From Acinetobacter sp. WCHA45 (GTDB lineage: Bacteria > Pseudomonadota > Gammaproteobacteria > Pseudomonadales > Moraxellaceae): DNA of 64,000 nt. Below the pieces are notes generated by a model. That model saw nothing but the letters and a program-made list of their open reading frames with translations. It was not told the DNA's origin and made no database searches. Of the stretch, positions 54,789 through 64,000 are shown one piece after another. The stretch covers positions 248,001 through 312,000 of the forward strand of contig NZ_CP028561.1 of assembly GCF_002165255.2 (NCBI RefSeq), given 5' to 3'. Both the position numbers and the translations under genes were made by a program. How positions within the stretch are numbered: position 1 is the stretch's first letter; each line of letters starts with the position of its first letter.

Positions 54789-56897
54789 TTAACTGACTTT
54801 TGCAACCTCTGGTTGGGCGATTGGCATATTTAAGCGTTCAATCCGTGGGAAGCCAAAATGCATGCGTAAATCACGAATAATTTGGGCAATTTGATTTCGA
54901 TTGCTCACGACTATATTCACATAGGTTTTCTGGTCTTGTGAATAGACCATTTCTACGCCTGTTTTGGCCTTTCGGCATTGATAAATCAGGTCAGAAATTT
55001 GTTCGTCACTCATCGTCATATGAATACATAAGAAAGCACTAAAGCGAACATCATCAATTTCTTCTGATTGCCAGTGTAAAGGCATAATGTTTTCAGGATG
55101 GAGGTGCTGTTCATGCAGTAAATTACGGCAGCGTGAACGGTGTACGATTAAACCACGTCGAGATAAATGTCCCTGAATTGGATCGCCAAGCACAGGATTG
55201 CAACAGTGTGCATATTTTACATCAACACCCTCAGTTCCTAAAATCAAGCGATCAGAAGTTTCATGATGCTGAGAATGGTAATCTTGAGCAAATAAATGAT
55301 TTGCAACCAATTGAGGTAATAAATCCCCAACTGCGATTTGTTCAAATAGCGTATCTTTATTAGCTAAATGTCGCCACTCAAGCACACTAATCCAGTCTTC
55401 TGCTGAAAGGTCATCTATAGAGCGATGAAATAGTTTTAAAGCGCGATTAAGTGCTTGTTGACCGACAAGACGTTGCTCATCAATGTCTTGTTCTCTTAAC
55501 AAATTCTGTAATGCACGGCGTGCTTTTTGAGTATTAATAAAACTGAGCCAATCTGGATTCGGTGTTGCTAATACGTCTGTGATAATTTCAACTACTTGTC
55601 CGCTATGCAATGGGGTTGAAAGAGGACGAATTTCACCATCCACTTTTGAGCCAACGGCATGATTGCCTAAAAACAGGCTGGCTGAGTAGGCGAAGTCGAC
55701 GACAGTCGCGCCTTGAGGAAGTTCATGTAATTGGCCGTGTGGCGTATAGACCCAAATTTTTTCCTGATGTAAATAATCAAGTAAGTCACTAAAAGTGGTT
55801 TTTGCACAATCACTGTCTATGAGCGTATTTAGGTTCTGCATCGAAGCTTGAATTGCCGAACGGCATGCTTGAGGTGCATTCTCCCCGAGTACTACACCAA
55901 AACGAGCAGCTTTACGCATTAATTCGGTTTGGATCGTCAAAGATAATGTTGTTTTTTCACCTTTTAGCTTAATCATTAATGATTGATTACCACCCGGTAA
56001 TGGGCGGCGAATATAATCGTTATATTGTAAAACTTGGAAATTATCTTTTAATGCTTCAACGAGACGATCACAGTCTGCAATGCTATTTAAAATAATTTCA
56101 AAGGCATGGCTATGACTGAGCTCATTTAAATCAATTTCACTTTTTACGAAATGACGTAGTAATTCAATATTATTATTTTTCTTTTTAATACGACCTTGTA
56201 GATTATATTTTTTAAGCAAATCTGATAATTTTTGCTCCCATACTGCTTGGTATTCACAACGTTTGGGTTTGGTTTCTAATAATGCGGTTTGCACATCATT
56301 AAACATATCCAAATCAAGATTTTGATAACATAAGTGTTCTAGGTTGTCGGCCATTTCATTCATACCGACTAAACGTGCCATAGGTACGAAAATATCAAAG
56401 GTTTCTTGCGCGATACGTGCTCGTTTATCTGGACGTAATGCGCCTAAAGTCGTCATATTATGATAGCGATCTGCGAGTTTAATAATAATGACACGAGGAT
56501 CTTGTAAGGTGGCTTGTAGAATTTTGCGGAATGATGCCGCCTTATTATATTCCTTATCACTAGAGTGGCTGAGTTTGGTCACACCATCAACAAGTTCGGC
56601 AACAACAGATCCAAATTTTTCACCAATCTCATCTTTGCTAAATTCGGTATCTTCAATGACATCGTGTAATAAAGCTGCCATAAGCGTCTCGGCATCTAAA
56701 CGCATATGCGCCAGAATGCAACTCACAGCAATAGGATGAAGAACATAGGGTTCACCGCTTTTTCGCATAACACCACTATGTGCTAAATCAGCAAAATCAC
56801 AGGCAGCAAGTACACTCTGAATATCACTATCTTTAAGATAGGCTTCAATAATGACCTTGAGTTGTTGCTTGGCTTGGCTGACCTCTTCGCCTGGCAT
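54789..56897 (-). CDS. spoT: SpoT, (p)ppGpp hydrolase with decayed synthetase domain
   Basis: A RelA/SpoT homologue of 702 residues: HD hydrolase, synthetase-like, TGS and ACT domains. The hydrolase site is intact (His54, His78-Asp79, Glu82-Asp83 in HDVIEDT). The synthetase region is degenerate: the family's catalytic Asp/Arg strand reads SHAFEIILN, the NGYQSLHT motif reads GGNQSLMI, and the EVQIRT glutamate motif is absent (LTIQTEL). Loss of synthetase activity in Moraxellaceae SpoT is known, so this should be a dedicated hydrolase, with ppGpp made by RelA elsewhere. ridA follows. Confidence 0.95.
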   Translation of the reverse strand: MPGEEVSQAKQQLKVIIEAYLKDSDIQSVLAACDFADLAHSGVMRKSGEPYVLHPIAVSCILAHMRLDAETLMAALLHDVIEDTEFSKDEIGEKFGSVVAELVDGVTKLSHSSDKEYNKAASFRKILQATLQDPRVIIIKLADRYHNMTTLGALRPDKRARIAQETFDIFVPMARLVGMNEMADNLEHLCYQNLDLDMFNDVQTALLETKPKRCEYQAVWEQKLSDLLKKYNLQGRIKKKNNNIELLRHFVKSEIDLNELSHSHAFEIILNSIADCDRLVEALKDNFQVLQYNDYIRRPLPGGNQSLMIKLKGEKTTLSLTIQTELMRKAARFGVVLGENAPQACRSAIQASMQNLNTLIDSDCAKTTFSDLLDYLHQEKIWVYTPHGQLHELPQGATVVDFAYSASLFLGNHAVGSKVDGEIRPLSTPLHSGQVVEIITDVLATPNPDWLSFINTQKARRALQNLLREQDIDEQRLVGQQALNRALKLFHRSIDDLSAEDWISVLEWRHLANKDTLFEQIAVGDLLPQLVANHLFAQDYHSQHHETSDRLILGTEGVDVKYAHCCNPVLGDPIQGHLSRRGLIVHRSRCRNLLHEQHLHPENIMPLHWQSEEIDDVRFSAFLCIHMTMSDEQISDLIYQCRKAKTGVEMVYSQDQKTYVNIVVSNRNQIAQIIRDLRMHFGFPRIERLNMPIAQPEVAKVS

Positions 56898-57054
56898 AAA
56901 ACACCTTTTATAACATGAATTCAGGAATAAATAAGATTAGCTTCTAATGAAAAGCATATTGTGAAACTTGTCAATTTGTTCATTAGAAAAACTCGTAAAT
57001 TTTTTCAATGAAATATATTGTTTTTACCAATATAGCACTGAAATTTTCAACAAA

Positions 57055-57080
57055 CAAAAAAGCCCAGTGTATTCACAATG
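57055..57080 (-). terminator. Rho-independent terminator after rpoZ
   Basis: On the minus strand aagccca...tgggctt with an internal gtg/cac pairing is followed by six T, about 25 bases after the rpoZ stop. spoT therefore needs its own promoter in 56898-57054 or read-through. Confidence 0.75.
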
Positions 57081-57105
57081 GGCTTTTAGACAAAGCAAAT
57101 CAAAT

Positions 57106-57384
57106 TTAGAAAGAGAAGCCTTCTAAATTTAATGAGTTTGTAGACAACACCATATCAAGATTTGAAGTCTGATAATCTTGATCGCGTTGTTTTAAAATTT
57201 CTTTAGTGACATGACCTGCCGCAATTTCGCGTAATGAAACGACTGTTGGTTTATCATTATCCCATTCTACAGTTGGTTCCATACCTTGACGTGCTAATTG
57301 GCGTGCACGTTTACTCGCTACCAGTACTAACTCAAAACGGTTATCTACGTGGTCTAAACAATCTTCAACGGTTACACGTGCCAT
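57106..57384 (-). CDS. rpoZ: RNA polymerase omega subunit
   Basis: A 92-residue subunit that helps beta-prime folding and forms part of a ppGpp site on RNA polymerase. The N-terminus [21 protein letters not shown] continuing to [12 protein letters not shown] is the omega signature. It lies between gmk and spoT, the conserved gmk-rpoZ-spoT order. Confidence 0.96.
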   Translation of the reverse strand: MARVTVEDCLDHVDNRFELVLVASKRARQLARQGMEPTVEWDNDKPTVVSLREIAAGHVTKEILKQRDQDYQTSNLDMVLSTNSLNLEGFSF

Positions 57385-57454
57385 AAGTTGTCTCGTTTGA
57401 ACATTACATTTGAAAAGACTAAATAGTATAAAAGGCTTTTAAATAAGACTCAAG

Positions 57455-58078
57455 TTATTCGCGATTAAGGGTGATTAACTTTTCAATTAATTGCTGGTGA
57501 CGAGCACTTTGCTGTAAGGTAACTAAACGATTTGCTGTAATAATTGCTTCTAAATCATGAACAGCTTTATTGAAATCATCATTGATGATGATGTAATCGA
57601 AATTTGCGAAATGACGCATATCTTCTACAGCACAACTTAAACGATGTTCAATTACTTCAACTGAATCTGTTCCTCGATTAGATAATCGTTGTCTTAAATC
57701 ATATTGAGTTGGCGGCAAGATAAAGATTTGTTTTGATTCAGGAAAAAGTCGACGAACTTGATCGGCACCCTGCCAGTCAATTTCGAGTAATACATCATGA
57801 CCTTGTTGTAATTGTTCTTTGACTTTGGCTTGAGATGTACCGTAGTAATTACCAAATACTTCTGCATACTCAATAAAACCACCTTGTTCTACTTGAGCTA
57901 AAAAAGTTTCAGTATCAGTAAAATGATAGTGAACACCGTCAAGTTCACCAGGGCGTTGACCACGTGTAGTATGAGAGACAGAAACGTGTAAATTGCTGAC
58001 TCGATCGAGTAGGGCTTTTACGAGAGATGTTTTGCCCGTTCCTGATGCCGCAGAAACGACAAACAATAGACCCGACAT
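57455..58078 (-). CDS. gmk: Guanylate kinase
   Basis: Phosphorylates GMP or dGMP to the diphosphate. P-loop SAASGTGKTSL (about residues 8-18), SHTTRGQRPGE for GMP binding, and LEIDWQGADQVR are all present. The ATG at 58078 (MSGLLFVVSAASG, 207 aa) is preferred to the in-frame ATG at 58132, which would add 18 residues not seen in the family and approach the divergent ispH. Confidence 0.95.
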   Translation of the reverse strand: MSGLLFVVSAASGTGKTSLVKALLDRVSNLHVSVSHTTRGQRPGELDGVHYHFTDTETFLAQVEQGGFIEYAEVFGNYYGTSQAKVKEQLQQGHDVLLEIDWQGADQVRRLFPESKQIFILPPTQYDLRQRLSNRGTDSVEVIEHRLSCAVEDMRHFANFDYIIINDDFNKAVHDLEAIITANRLVTLQQSARHQQLIEKLITLNRE

Positions 58079-58180
58079 GATATTTTTCCTGATATGATAA
58101 AATATCTTGGCTATTGTAGTGTAGCGTGCCATTAAACGAAATAGTTTGGCATAAATATTCAGGTGATAAGAGAGGATGTT

Positions 58181-59131
58181 ATGGAAATTGTATTGGCCAA
58201 TCCGCGAGGTTTCTGTGCTGGTGTTGACCGTGCGATAGCAATCGTCAATCGCGCACTAGAATGTTTTAATCCGCCAATTTATGTCCGTCATGAAGTCGTA
58301 CACAACAAGTTTGTGGTTGATGATCTACGTCAGCGTGGCGCAGTGTTTGTTGATGAGCTGGATCAAGTGCCAGATGGCTCGATTGTAATTTTTAGTGCTC
58401 ATGGTGTTTCAAAAGCGGTACAACAAGAAGCGGATCGTCGAGGTCTAAAAGTATTTGACGCAACTTGTCCTTTAGTGACTAAAGTACATATTGAGGTCAC
58501 GAAATATGCTAGAGAAGGAACGGAAGCAATCTTAATTGGGCATGAGGGGCATCCTGAAGTTGAGGGGACCATGGGGCAATATGATAAGTCTAGCGGCGGA
58601 AAGATTTATCTGGTTGAAGATGAAGAAGATGTTGAAGCTTTGGTAGTTGAGCATCCTGATAAAGTTGCATTTGTCACTCAAACGACGCTTTCGATTGATG
58701 ATACGGCTAAGGTCATCGATGCCTTAAGAACTAAATTTCCTAAGATCCAAGGTCCGAGGAAAGATGATATTTGTTATGCCACTCAAAATCGTCAAGATGC
58801 GGTACGTGATTTGGCGGAACAATGTGATGTAGTGTTGGTGGTAGGTTCTCCGAATTCATCGAATTCAAATCGCTTACGTGAGTTGGCAGAGCGGATGGGG
58901 AAATCTGCTTATCTCGTGGATAATGCTGATCAGCTTGAAAAAGAATGGTTTAAGCAGGAAAGTAAAATCGGTGTGACTGCAGGTGCATCTGCACCAGAGA
59001 TACTGATTAAACAAGTGATCCAGCGTTTACAGGATTGGGGTGCAACACCTCCACAAGAGTTACAGGGGCGAGAGGAAAATATTACTTTTAGTCTACCCAA
59101 AGAGTTGCGAATACAGGTGATACAGGCCTAA
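58181..59131 (+). CDS. ispH: 4-hydroxy-3-methylbut-2-enyl diphosphate reductase
   Basis: The last enzyme of the MEP isoprenoid pathway; reduces HMBPP to IPP and DMAPP with a 4Fe-4S cluster. Cluster cysteines Cys12, Cys96 and Cys198 are present, as are substrate residues in RHEVVHN, SAHGV and [11 protein letters not shown]. The ATG at 58181 (316 aa, [14 protein letters not shown]) has gagagga 4 bases upstream; a GTG at 58163 is in frame but too close to the promoter and not conserved. Divergent from gmk. Confidence 0.96.
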   Translation: MEIVLANPRGFCAGVDRAIAIVNRALECFNPPIYVRHEVVHNKFVVDDLRQRGAVFVDELDQVPDGSIVIFSAHGVSKAVQQEADRRGLKVFDATCPLVTKVHIEVTKYAREGTEAILIGHEGHPEVEGTMGQYDKSSGGKIYLVEDEEDVEALVVEHPDKVAFVTQTTLSIDDTAKVIDALRTKFPKIQGPRKDDICYATQNRQDAVRDLAEQCDVVLVVGSPNSSNSNRLRELAERMGKSAYLVDNADQLEKEWFKQESKIGVTAGASAPEILIKQVIQRLQDWGATPPQELQGREENITFSLPKELRIQVIQA

Positions 59132-59154
59132 TTCCTATAGAAAAATGTGAACTC

Positions 59155-59188
59155 AAAACGGATGGACGACACTCCATCCGTTTTTTTA
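59155..59188 (+). terminator. Rho-independent terminator after ispH
   Basis: Inverted repeat aaaacggatgg / ccatccgtttt with an eight-base loop, followed by further T residues; it lies 23 bases after the ispH stop and isolates the minor-pilin operon. Confidence 0.88.
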
Positions 59189-59271
59189 TGATGCTTATCT
59201 GCTTTGTATTGGTTCTGTAAGAATACAATTTAATATAGAGTAAGGAATTTTAAAAGAGTTGGGTGTAAGCG

Positions 59272-59736
59272 ATGAGGAACAATCGGGGATTCACCTTAAT
59301 TGAGTTGTTGGTGACGATTGCCGTTTTTGCGATTATTGCAATGATGGCCGCTCCTTCTTTTCGTACAATGCAAATCAATCAGAAACTTAAACTATCTGTA
59401 ATGGAAATGAAAACAGGCATTCAACAAGGACGCAGCCGAGCGATTCTAACACGTAGTCCCACAGTCATTTGTCCGAGTACCATTACTAAAGACAGTTGTG
59501 GTGCAAATATTACAGGATACGGTTCACTTTCAGATAAGCAGAAAACGGACAGTGTATTACTTCCAAAAATTGATAGTCTCGTTTCTATAAAATCAGGAAG
59601 TGATAATAATTTCTTGTTTAATCCGCAGGGGATTACTACAAATAAAACCATTACCTTATGTGGTAACAATAAATCTTTTGCAATTAATGTAGATGGGCCA
59701 GGTGTCATTACAGTAACAGAGGGTGGGGCGTGTTAA
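59272..59736 (+). CDS. fimT: GspH/FimT-family minor pseudopilin
   Basis: A 154-residue prepilin with leader MRNNRG and mature start FTLIELLVTIAVFAIIAM, carrying Glu5. The GspH/FimT domain follows (QGRSRAILTRSPTVICPS, FNPQG). Minor pilins of this kind prime pilus assembly and, for some FimT proteins, bind DNA during uptake. First gene of a tightly packed operon; its TAA overlaps the pilV ATG by one base. FimT and FimU are alternative names for the position. Confidence 0.88.
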   Translation: MRNNRGFTLIELLVTIAVFAIIAMMAAPSFRTMQINQKLKLSVMEMKTGIQQGRSRAILTRSPTVICPSTITKDSCGANITGYGSLSDKQKTDSVLLPKIDSLVSIKSGSDNNFLFNPQGITTNKTITLCGNNKSFAINVDGPGVITVTEGGAC

Positions 59737-60242
59737 TGAAAAAAATGATGTATAACGCCCAAAAAGGTGTGGGGATGATGGAGGTGCTAGTTGCAATGGT
59801 CATTCTATCGATTGCAATTTTAGGTTTTGTTGCGTTACAGGTAAGAGCGACCGCAGCGACAGATGAAGCCTTAAATCGTTCTGATGCTTTGGTTATTTTA
59901 AATGGTTTGGCAGAAAAAATTCGTATCAATACCACGGGGAATTATAAAGCAGCAGTTCCCACTACCGTACCTACATGTGTTGCAGCGAAAAATTGTAATA
60001 GTGACAACCAGGCTTTGGCTGATTTGTATGCCCAAAAGCAGTTTGCAGATACTAAGGGTATAAGTTTAGGTGTGGCAGATTGTGCCAATACCTCTAGTGC
60101 CCAAACCCGACTTTGTTTGATTGCCGCATGGGATTCAACCACAGCAACCATTGGAGCAGGTACTGTTAGCGATCGTTGTTTAAATAGTACAGATGGTAAA
60201 TATGCGCCTGATTCACACTGTTTAGTGCTGGAGGCATATTGA
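59736..60242 (+). CDS. pilV: Minor pilin PilV
   Basis: A 168-residue prepilin with an 11-residue leader ending QKG and mature start VGMMEVLVAMVILSIAILGF, typical of PilV/GspI. Glu5 is kept. It forms part of the tip complex with PilW, PilX and PilY1. The ATG at 59736 is chosen; a GTG 6 bases earlier is in frame but lies inside fimT. The stop overlaps the pilW ATG by one base. Confidence 0.9.
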   Translation: MKKMMYNAQKGVGMMEVLVAMVILSIAILGFVALQVRATAATDEALNRSDALVILNGLAEKIRINTTGNYKAAVPTTVPTCVAAKNCNSDNQALADLYAQKQFADTKGISLGVADCANTSSAQTRLCLIAAWDSTTATIGAGTVSDRCLNSTDGKYAPDSHCLVLEAY

Positions 60243-61267
60243 TGAATAAATTACACCAGACTGGTTTTACCCTCATTGAGTTAATGATTTCCCTAACATT
60301 GGGCTTAATTCTGGTTGCTGTAGCCATTCAACTCTTGGTGAGTGGGCAGGTCAATTATCGAATTCAGACCGCAGCAGCTTCTGTGCAGGACAGTGGGGTT
60401 TTTGGTTTAAATGCAGTGACTAAAAATATCCGTTTAGCCAATCATGGCAATGCAGGGGCAATGAATGACGAGACACGTTATGGTGGTATTGTGTTGAGTG
60501 CCCAAACCACAACGGGAGCAGGTACACCTCCAGCAACGCCAGATGGTAATTTAAAAGGTTTAAAGAAAGCGGATGGTTCTAATATAACAGGGGATAACTA
60601 TATCTCTAAAAATGCCTATAACGACAGTGCTGTCAGTACATACCCTAAAAGTGACCAATTGGTAATTATTTATCAGGCTCCTGAAAATATGGTGACCTGT
60701 ACAGGGCGGAATGTTAAAGGTCCAGTGCGTAGTTTAACGGCTTTGACCCGTGGTTGGTATGTAGTTGAGCGCTACTATATTAAAAAAAGAAGTAGCAGTA
60801 ATGAAGCAGATTTATATTGTTCAGATGCTTTATTTACTGCACAAGGAGAGCCAGTTAACCAGACCCATACTGTCGGTACGAATACCACGACAATTGCAGC
60901 TACAGAAACGCTCAATGCCGATTATGGTTTGGGAGGGGAGATGATTGCTCGGAATGTAGAGTATATGCGTATACAGCTTATGGTGCGGAATAGCAACAAT
61001 ACCATTGCAACCATGGGAATAAATGACTACTTGGCTCTAGTTGTTGATAGTGATAATACCACTGCGACCCCAGCGCATCGTCCTGCCATTACAGGCATTA
61101 ATCTTGGATTACTGACTCGCTCTAATGAAACAGTTCCAAATGGTACTGTTGGGACTTATAAGATTCTGGATAAAACGCTAACTGCACCGAACGATAAATA
61201 TATGCGCCATGTATACACGACAACCGTTGCATTACGTAATGGTGGTTTAGGAGACACCATTCCATGA
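60242..61267 (+). CDS. pilW: Minor pilin PilW
   Basis: A 341-residue prepilin: leader MNKLHQTG, mature start [20 protein letters not shown] with Glu5, then a large GspJ/PilW-like globular domain. Its size, clearly above that of the other minor pilins, is typical. An in-frame TTG one codon earlier is less likely than the ATG that overlaps the pilV stop. It overlaps pilX by 4 bases. Confidence 0.9.
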   Translation: MNKLHQTGFTLIELMISLTLGLILVAVAIQLLVSGQVNYRIQTAAASVQDSGVFGLNAVTKNIRLANHGNAGAMNDETRYGGIVLSAQTTTGAGTPPATPDGNLKGLKKADGSNITGDNYISKNAYNDSAVSTYPKSDQLVIIYQAPENMVTCTGRNVKGPVRSLTALTRGWYVVERYYIKKRSSSNEADLYCSDALFTAQGEPVNQTHTVGTNTTTIAATETLNADYGLGGEMIARNVEYMRIQLMVRNSNNTIATMGINDYLALVVDSDNTTATPAHRPAITGINLGLLTRSNETVPNGTVGTYKILDKTLTAPNDKYMRHVYTTTVALRNGGLGDTIP

Positions 61268-62088
61268 AAAAAAATTCCTATCAGCAAGGTTCAACCCTTA
61301 TTGTAGTGCTGATTTTATTGGTGCTGATTAGTATTGGTGGTGTGTATGCCATACGCCATAGTATTTTTAATTTAAAAATGGCGACTAGTGCGCAAGTACA
61401 AACTTTATTAATGCAAACCTCTGATGTTGCTTTAGCACGATTAGAAAAGAACTTTAATGACAATGAAGCAACTAATTTAGGTGGTACGCCAATTGGTCAG
61501 GTTTTTCTGGATGGTAATCAGGGTTTGGAACTCCAGTTTTGTTTTAAACCAACTGAGGTAGGTTCTGATAATGCTTTAAAAAATAACTTATTTTTTGATT
61601 TGCGTGAATTTCGTATTATCGAACGTAATTCAGCAACCACAACAGATGCAAAAAGTACGGCAGAGTCGGGAAATTATGATGCAGTGTGTAACCCTGCCAC
61701 GATGTTCTCCATTAGTCGTAAGGCATTGGTGACACAAGTTGCTGTGGTGAATCCTGACGACCCAGCAGTTGAAATGGGGCGTTTCGATCTGGCTGCAAAA
61801 GGCAATGATTTAAAGGATGCAGCAAATATTGAAACCAAGCGTGTTCGGGTCACAGTAACATCATTTACTCCAGCGCTTGCTTCGGCTTCGGTGGATGATA
61901 TGAATATCTGTTTAAAGCAACGCATGATGGATGATTCACTGCTTAGAAATAGAGCGGATAGTAGTGCTTCACCTGCACAGGTGAAAGTTGAGACTCTACA
62001 TGAGTGTTTAAATAAGTTGGGTGTGCCTATCAATACGCAAACGGCAGAGTATGTGGTGCGTTTGTCTGATAGTAAGAGCAATAGCTAA
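61264..62088 (+). CDS. pilX: Minor pilin PilX
   Basis: A 274-residue prepilin with leader MKKNSYQQG and mature start STLIVVLILLVLISIGGVYA. It lacks Glu5 (Val instead), as is normal for PilX/GspK-type tip subunits, which need no contact with a preceding subunit. The Cys-containing globular domain is otherwise poorly conserved; the call relies on the leader, position and this missing glutamate. Confidence 0.88.
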   Translation: MKKNSYQQGSTLIVVLILLVLISIGGVYAIRHSIFNLKMATSAQVQTLLMQTSDVALARLEKNFNDNEATNLGGTPIGQVFLDGNQGLELQFCFKPTEVGSDNALKNNLFFDLREFRIIERNSATTTDAKSTAESGNYDAVCNPATMFSISRKALVTQVAVVNPDDPAVEMGRFDLAAKGNDLKDAANIETKRVRVTVTSFTPALASASVDDMNICLKQRMMDDSLLRNRADSSASPAQVKVETLHECLNKLGVPINTQTAEYVVRLSDSKSNS

Positions 62089-62106
62089 AAGGAATGGGAG
62101 AATAAA

Positions 62107-64000
62107 ATGAAATTAAAACCTCTTGTAATAATGATGGCAATGCTCCCAGTTGGACTTTTGCCAACCAGTACTGCGACTTTCGCCAGTGATTTAACGCTTT
62201 ATAAGGGTAATACCACAGGGAAAACCTCAATTTTACTGATGCTGGATACTTCAGGAAGTATGGGGATTAGTTCTTTAGTGCTGCCCAGCACCAACCAATA
62301 TGGTAGCCCAGGGGATGTAACGACACCCTTATGTTCCAATACCAATGTTCATGAGTCTGGTGGTAATAAAGCTGGTAATGTACTTGAATTTCAATACAAT
62401 GCGAAAGATACCCGTAATCAAGTCAAAGTGAATGATACACTGGTCACCAATCCAACAAGGAATAAAACATCTTTTTATAAAGAAGTGGTGATTGACGGCA
62501 TAACAGTCCCTTATTATGTTCGTGGTTGCGGTACGGCAACAGTTAATAGTAATGGTAAGCTGATTGAAAGCAGTACGGGAAAATTCGACCGTTTATCGCG
62601 TTTAAAAGATGCGATTATCACGCTTTTGGCGGATGAGGATGGATTTTCGGGGGTGAGTATTGGTTTGGGGCACTTTTCTACCCAAACTGCCTTAAAAGTA
62701 GGGTCATCCACCAGTAATATTCAATTGGTTGATGGTCACTCGGGCAATATTCTTGTACCAAGCGCAGCATTAACCAAAGATGCTAATGGACGAGCGCAAC
62801 GTCTAAAACTGGCTCAGGCGATTGCTCAATTCCAGTCTTTGGATACCACCACCAAGCAAGATGGTTCAGCCGCAGATACTGAATCTGATGGGGGTACTAC
62901 AGTATCTAAACAACGCTATTCATCAAAAAATCCACCACAAAATATTAAAAAAGCCTCCAGTGGTACACCCACCGCCCATGCCTATGCCGAAGCTGCTGCC
63001 TATATGATGGGGACACAAACCCGAACCAGCACCGCATCAGGCGTTGTATCTTATCTTTATGATGGTACAGCGATTATGCGAAATAGAAGTAGTTCAGGGG
63101 ACTTGAATGATCAAACCTATTTTGTTTGTGTCGCACTTGGCACAACGAGGGGGACAACAAATGCTTTAGGTGGAAGCGGGAATGTTAATCAATGTGTCAA
63201 TAACTGGCCCTTCCGCGATGGCTCTATAGTAAAAGCTTCAACGGTGACTGCTGGAGTCTATGCACCTGATGGCAGTGGGGGATGGACTAAACAAAATCAG
63301 GCTCAAGTCAATAGTGCAATGGGAACGTTGAGTAAGGACTGGGATTTATATGCAAAATTTCCATCAGGTTGGCGTTATGGCGGCTGGATGAAAGTCGATT
63401 ACCCACCTATGGATATTGAGCCTGTGGCAGCCGTCGCTTGGGATGGAGATTCAATCAAGAATTTTCGTAACTTGGTCGCATATAGAACCAATCCTTTTGC
63501 TTTAACCGAAGATAAAAATGGCTATACAGATAACCTGAGTGGTGGGATTTCTTATTCTGCCAGTGACACCAAAAATGCGGCTGGAAATAAATATAATGCA
63601 GGTGGTTCAACCAATACCTGTGATGGTAATGGGATTTATTTCTTAACCGATGGTGCGCCCAACTCCACCAAAGATACCATGGCAAGAGCGATCATGAATG
63701 ATACGCTCACCAGTACTTTAACAATAGGTAGCCCAGCTGGAACATATGGCTTTTCTGCCAAACCAATAGGGTCGGGTGTATTGATTTCTCCTGCCTTAAA
63801 ATCGGGTCTGTTCTCTGGGGAAACAGGGGGTTGGGAATATATTGGTGAATATGCCAAAAAGCTGCGTAACCGTACGGACAGTTCTAATACGCAAAAAAAT
63901 CCTGCTGATATGAATATTAAAACGGCGGTAGTAGGGTTTGGAGCATCTTTTGCAGGTTTAACCAAAAATGCAGATGGAACTTACAATTGTGCCAGTGCAC
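62107..64000 (+). CDS. pilY1: PilY1-type pilus tip adhesin, 3' end outside the window
   Basis: The first 631 residues of a large secreted adhesin and mechanosensor at the pilus tip. A signal peptide (residues 1-26, ending TFA) is followed by a von Willebrand A domain: MIDAS motif DTSGSMG starts at Asp47, the [12 protein letters not shown] threonine motif is at about 285-296, and TDG is at 514-516. The roughly 220-residue insertion between the last two is usual for PilY1-like proteins. The frame is open to the window edge without a stop; the C-terminal beta-propeller must lie beyond. ATG at 62107 has gggag 8 bases upstream. Confidence 0.92.
   Translation, partial: MKLKPLVIMMAMLPVGLLPTSTATFASDLTLYKGNTTGKTSILLMLDTSGSMGISSLVLPSTNQYGSPGDVTTPLCSNTNVHESGGNKAGNVLEFQYNAKDTRNQVKVNDTLVTNPTRNKTSFYKEVVIDGITVPYYVRGCGTATVNSNGKLIESSTGKFDRLSRLKDAIITLLADEDGFSGVSIGLGHFSTQTALKVGSSTSNIQLVDGHSGNILVPSAALTKDANGRAQRLKLAQAIAQFQSLDTTTKQDGSAADTESDGGTTVSKQRYSSKNPPQNIKKASSGTPTAHAYAEAAAYMMGTQTRTSTASGVVSYLYDGTAIMRNRSSSGDLNDQTYFVCVALGTTRGTTNALGGSGNVNQCVNNWPFRDGSIVKASTVTAGVYAPDGSGGWTKQNQAQVNSAMGTLSKDWDLYAKFPSGWRYGGWMKVDYPPMDIEPVAAVAWDGDSIKNFRNLVAYRTNPFALTEDKNGYTDNLSGGISYSASDTKNAAGNKYNAGGSTNTCDGNGIYFLTDGAPNSTKDTMARAIMNDTLTSTLTIGSPAGTYGFSAKPIGSGVLISPALKSGLFSGETGGWEYIGEYAKKLRNRTDSSNTQKNPADMNIKTAVVGFGASFAGLTKNADGTYNCASA

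Noticed and set aside
58079-58132. N-terminal extension of guanylate kinase by 18 residues
   Set aside because: The added residues are not part of the family and the ATG at 58078 gives the conserved N-terminus.
61674-62081. 135-codon minus-strand frame antisense to pilX
   Set aside because: Shadow of pilX; low-complexity Ser/Thr composition and no context.

Overview
The window is chromosomal DNA from a gammaproteobacterium, most likely Acinetobacter. The evidence is gene order and protein signature: a shortened rsmH-ftsL-ftsI-murE-murF-mraY cluster, mrcA divergent from pilMNOPQ-aroK-aroB, then gltBD; a SpoT whose synthetase half has decayed, as known for Moraxellaceae; a TfpX/TfpZ-PglL pair as found beside Acinetobacter pilins; and AT-rich coding sequence throughout.

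Layout. 1-813 is the 3' part of a sulfate-binding protein gene. 1011-8170 holds the early murein and division genes. 8229-11619 has the 23S rRNA methyltransferase rlmA convergent with the class A PBP gene mrcA. 11782-18622 encodes the type IV pilus alignment and secretin complex (PilM, N, O, P, Q) followed by two shikimate enzymes. 18642-25943 has a SPOR-like membrane protein and both glutamate synthase subunits. 26024-28612 has a small orphan, LemA and two TPM-domain proteins.

29009-53076 is the accessory part. It starts with a complete major pilin gene behind a sigma-54 type promoter. A roughly 20-kb glycan block (29504-49323) follows: a GT-C/TMTC-like membrane protein with a TPR-like tail directly after the pilin, a polyprenyl-phosphate sugar synthase-like GT2, an ABC flippase, a dTDP-3-amino-3,6-dideoxyhexose pathway (rfbB, rfbA, fdtA, GNAT, DegT aminotransferase), an ACP/SDR/AMP-ligase/LuxE/LuxC acyl-reduction cassette, six further glycosyltransferase and mutase genes including glf with a GlfT2-like partner, and a divergent GT4. 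The block ends at a second pilin gene that has lost its promoter, leader and first residues, a small gene killed by an in-frame stop, and then an intact TfpZ/PglL pair. The simplest reading is that a new pilin with its own glycosylation cargo entered at the conserved 5' end of an older pilin and left that pilin's body, accessory protein and oligosaccharyltransferase behind.

53130-59131 is housekeeping: a bacterioferritin lacking most ferroxidase ligands, Fur-box-controlled bfd, ridA, spoT, rpoZ, gmk and ispH. 59272 to the right edge is a minor-pilin operon (FimT-like, PilV, PilW, PilX, PilY1), with pilY1 cut by the window end. Type IV pilus biology thus appears three times: the motor and secretin scaffold, the major pilin with its glycosylation locus, and the minor-pilin tip complex.
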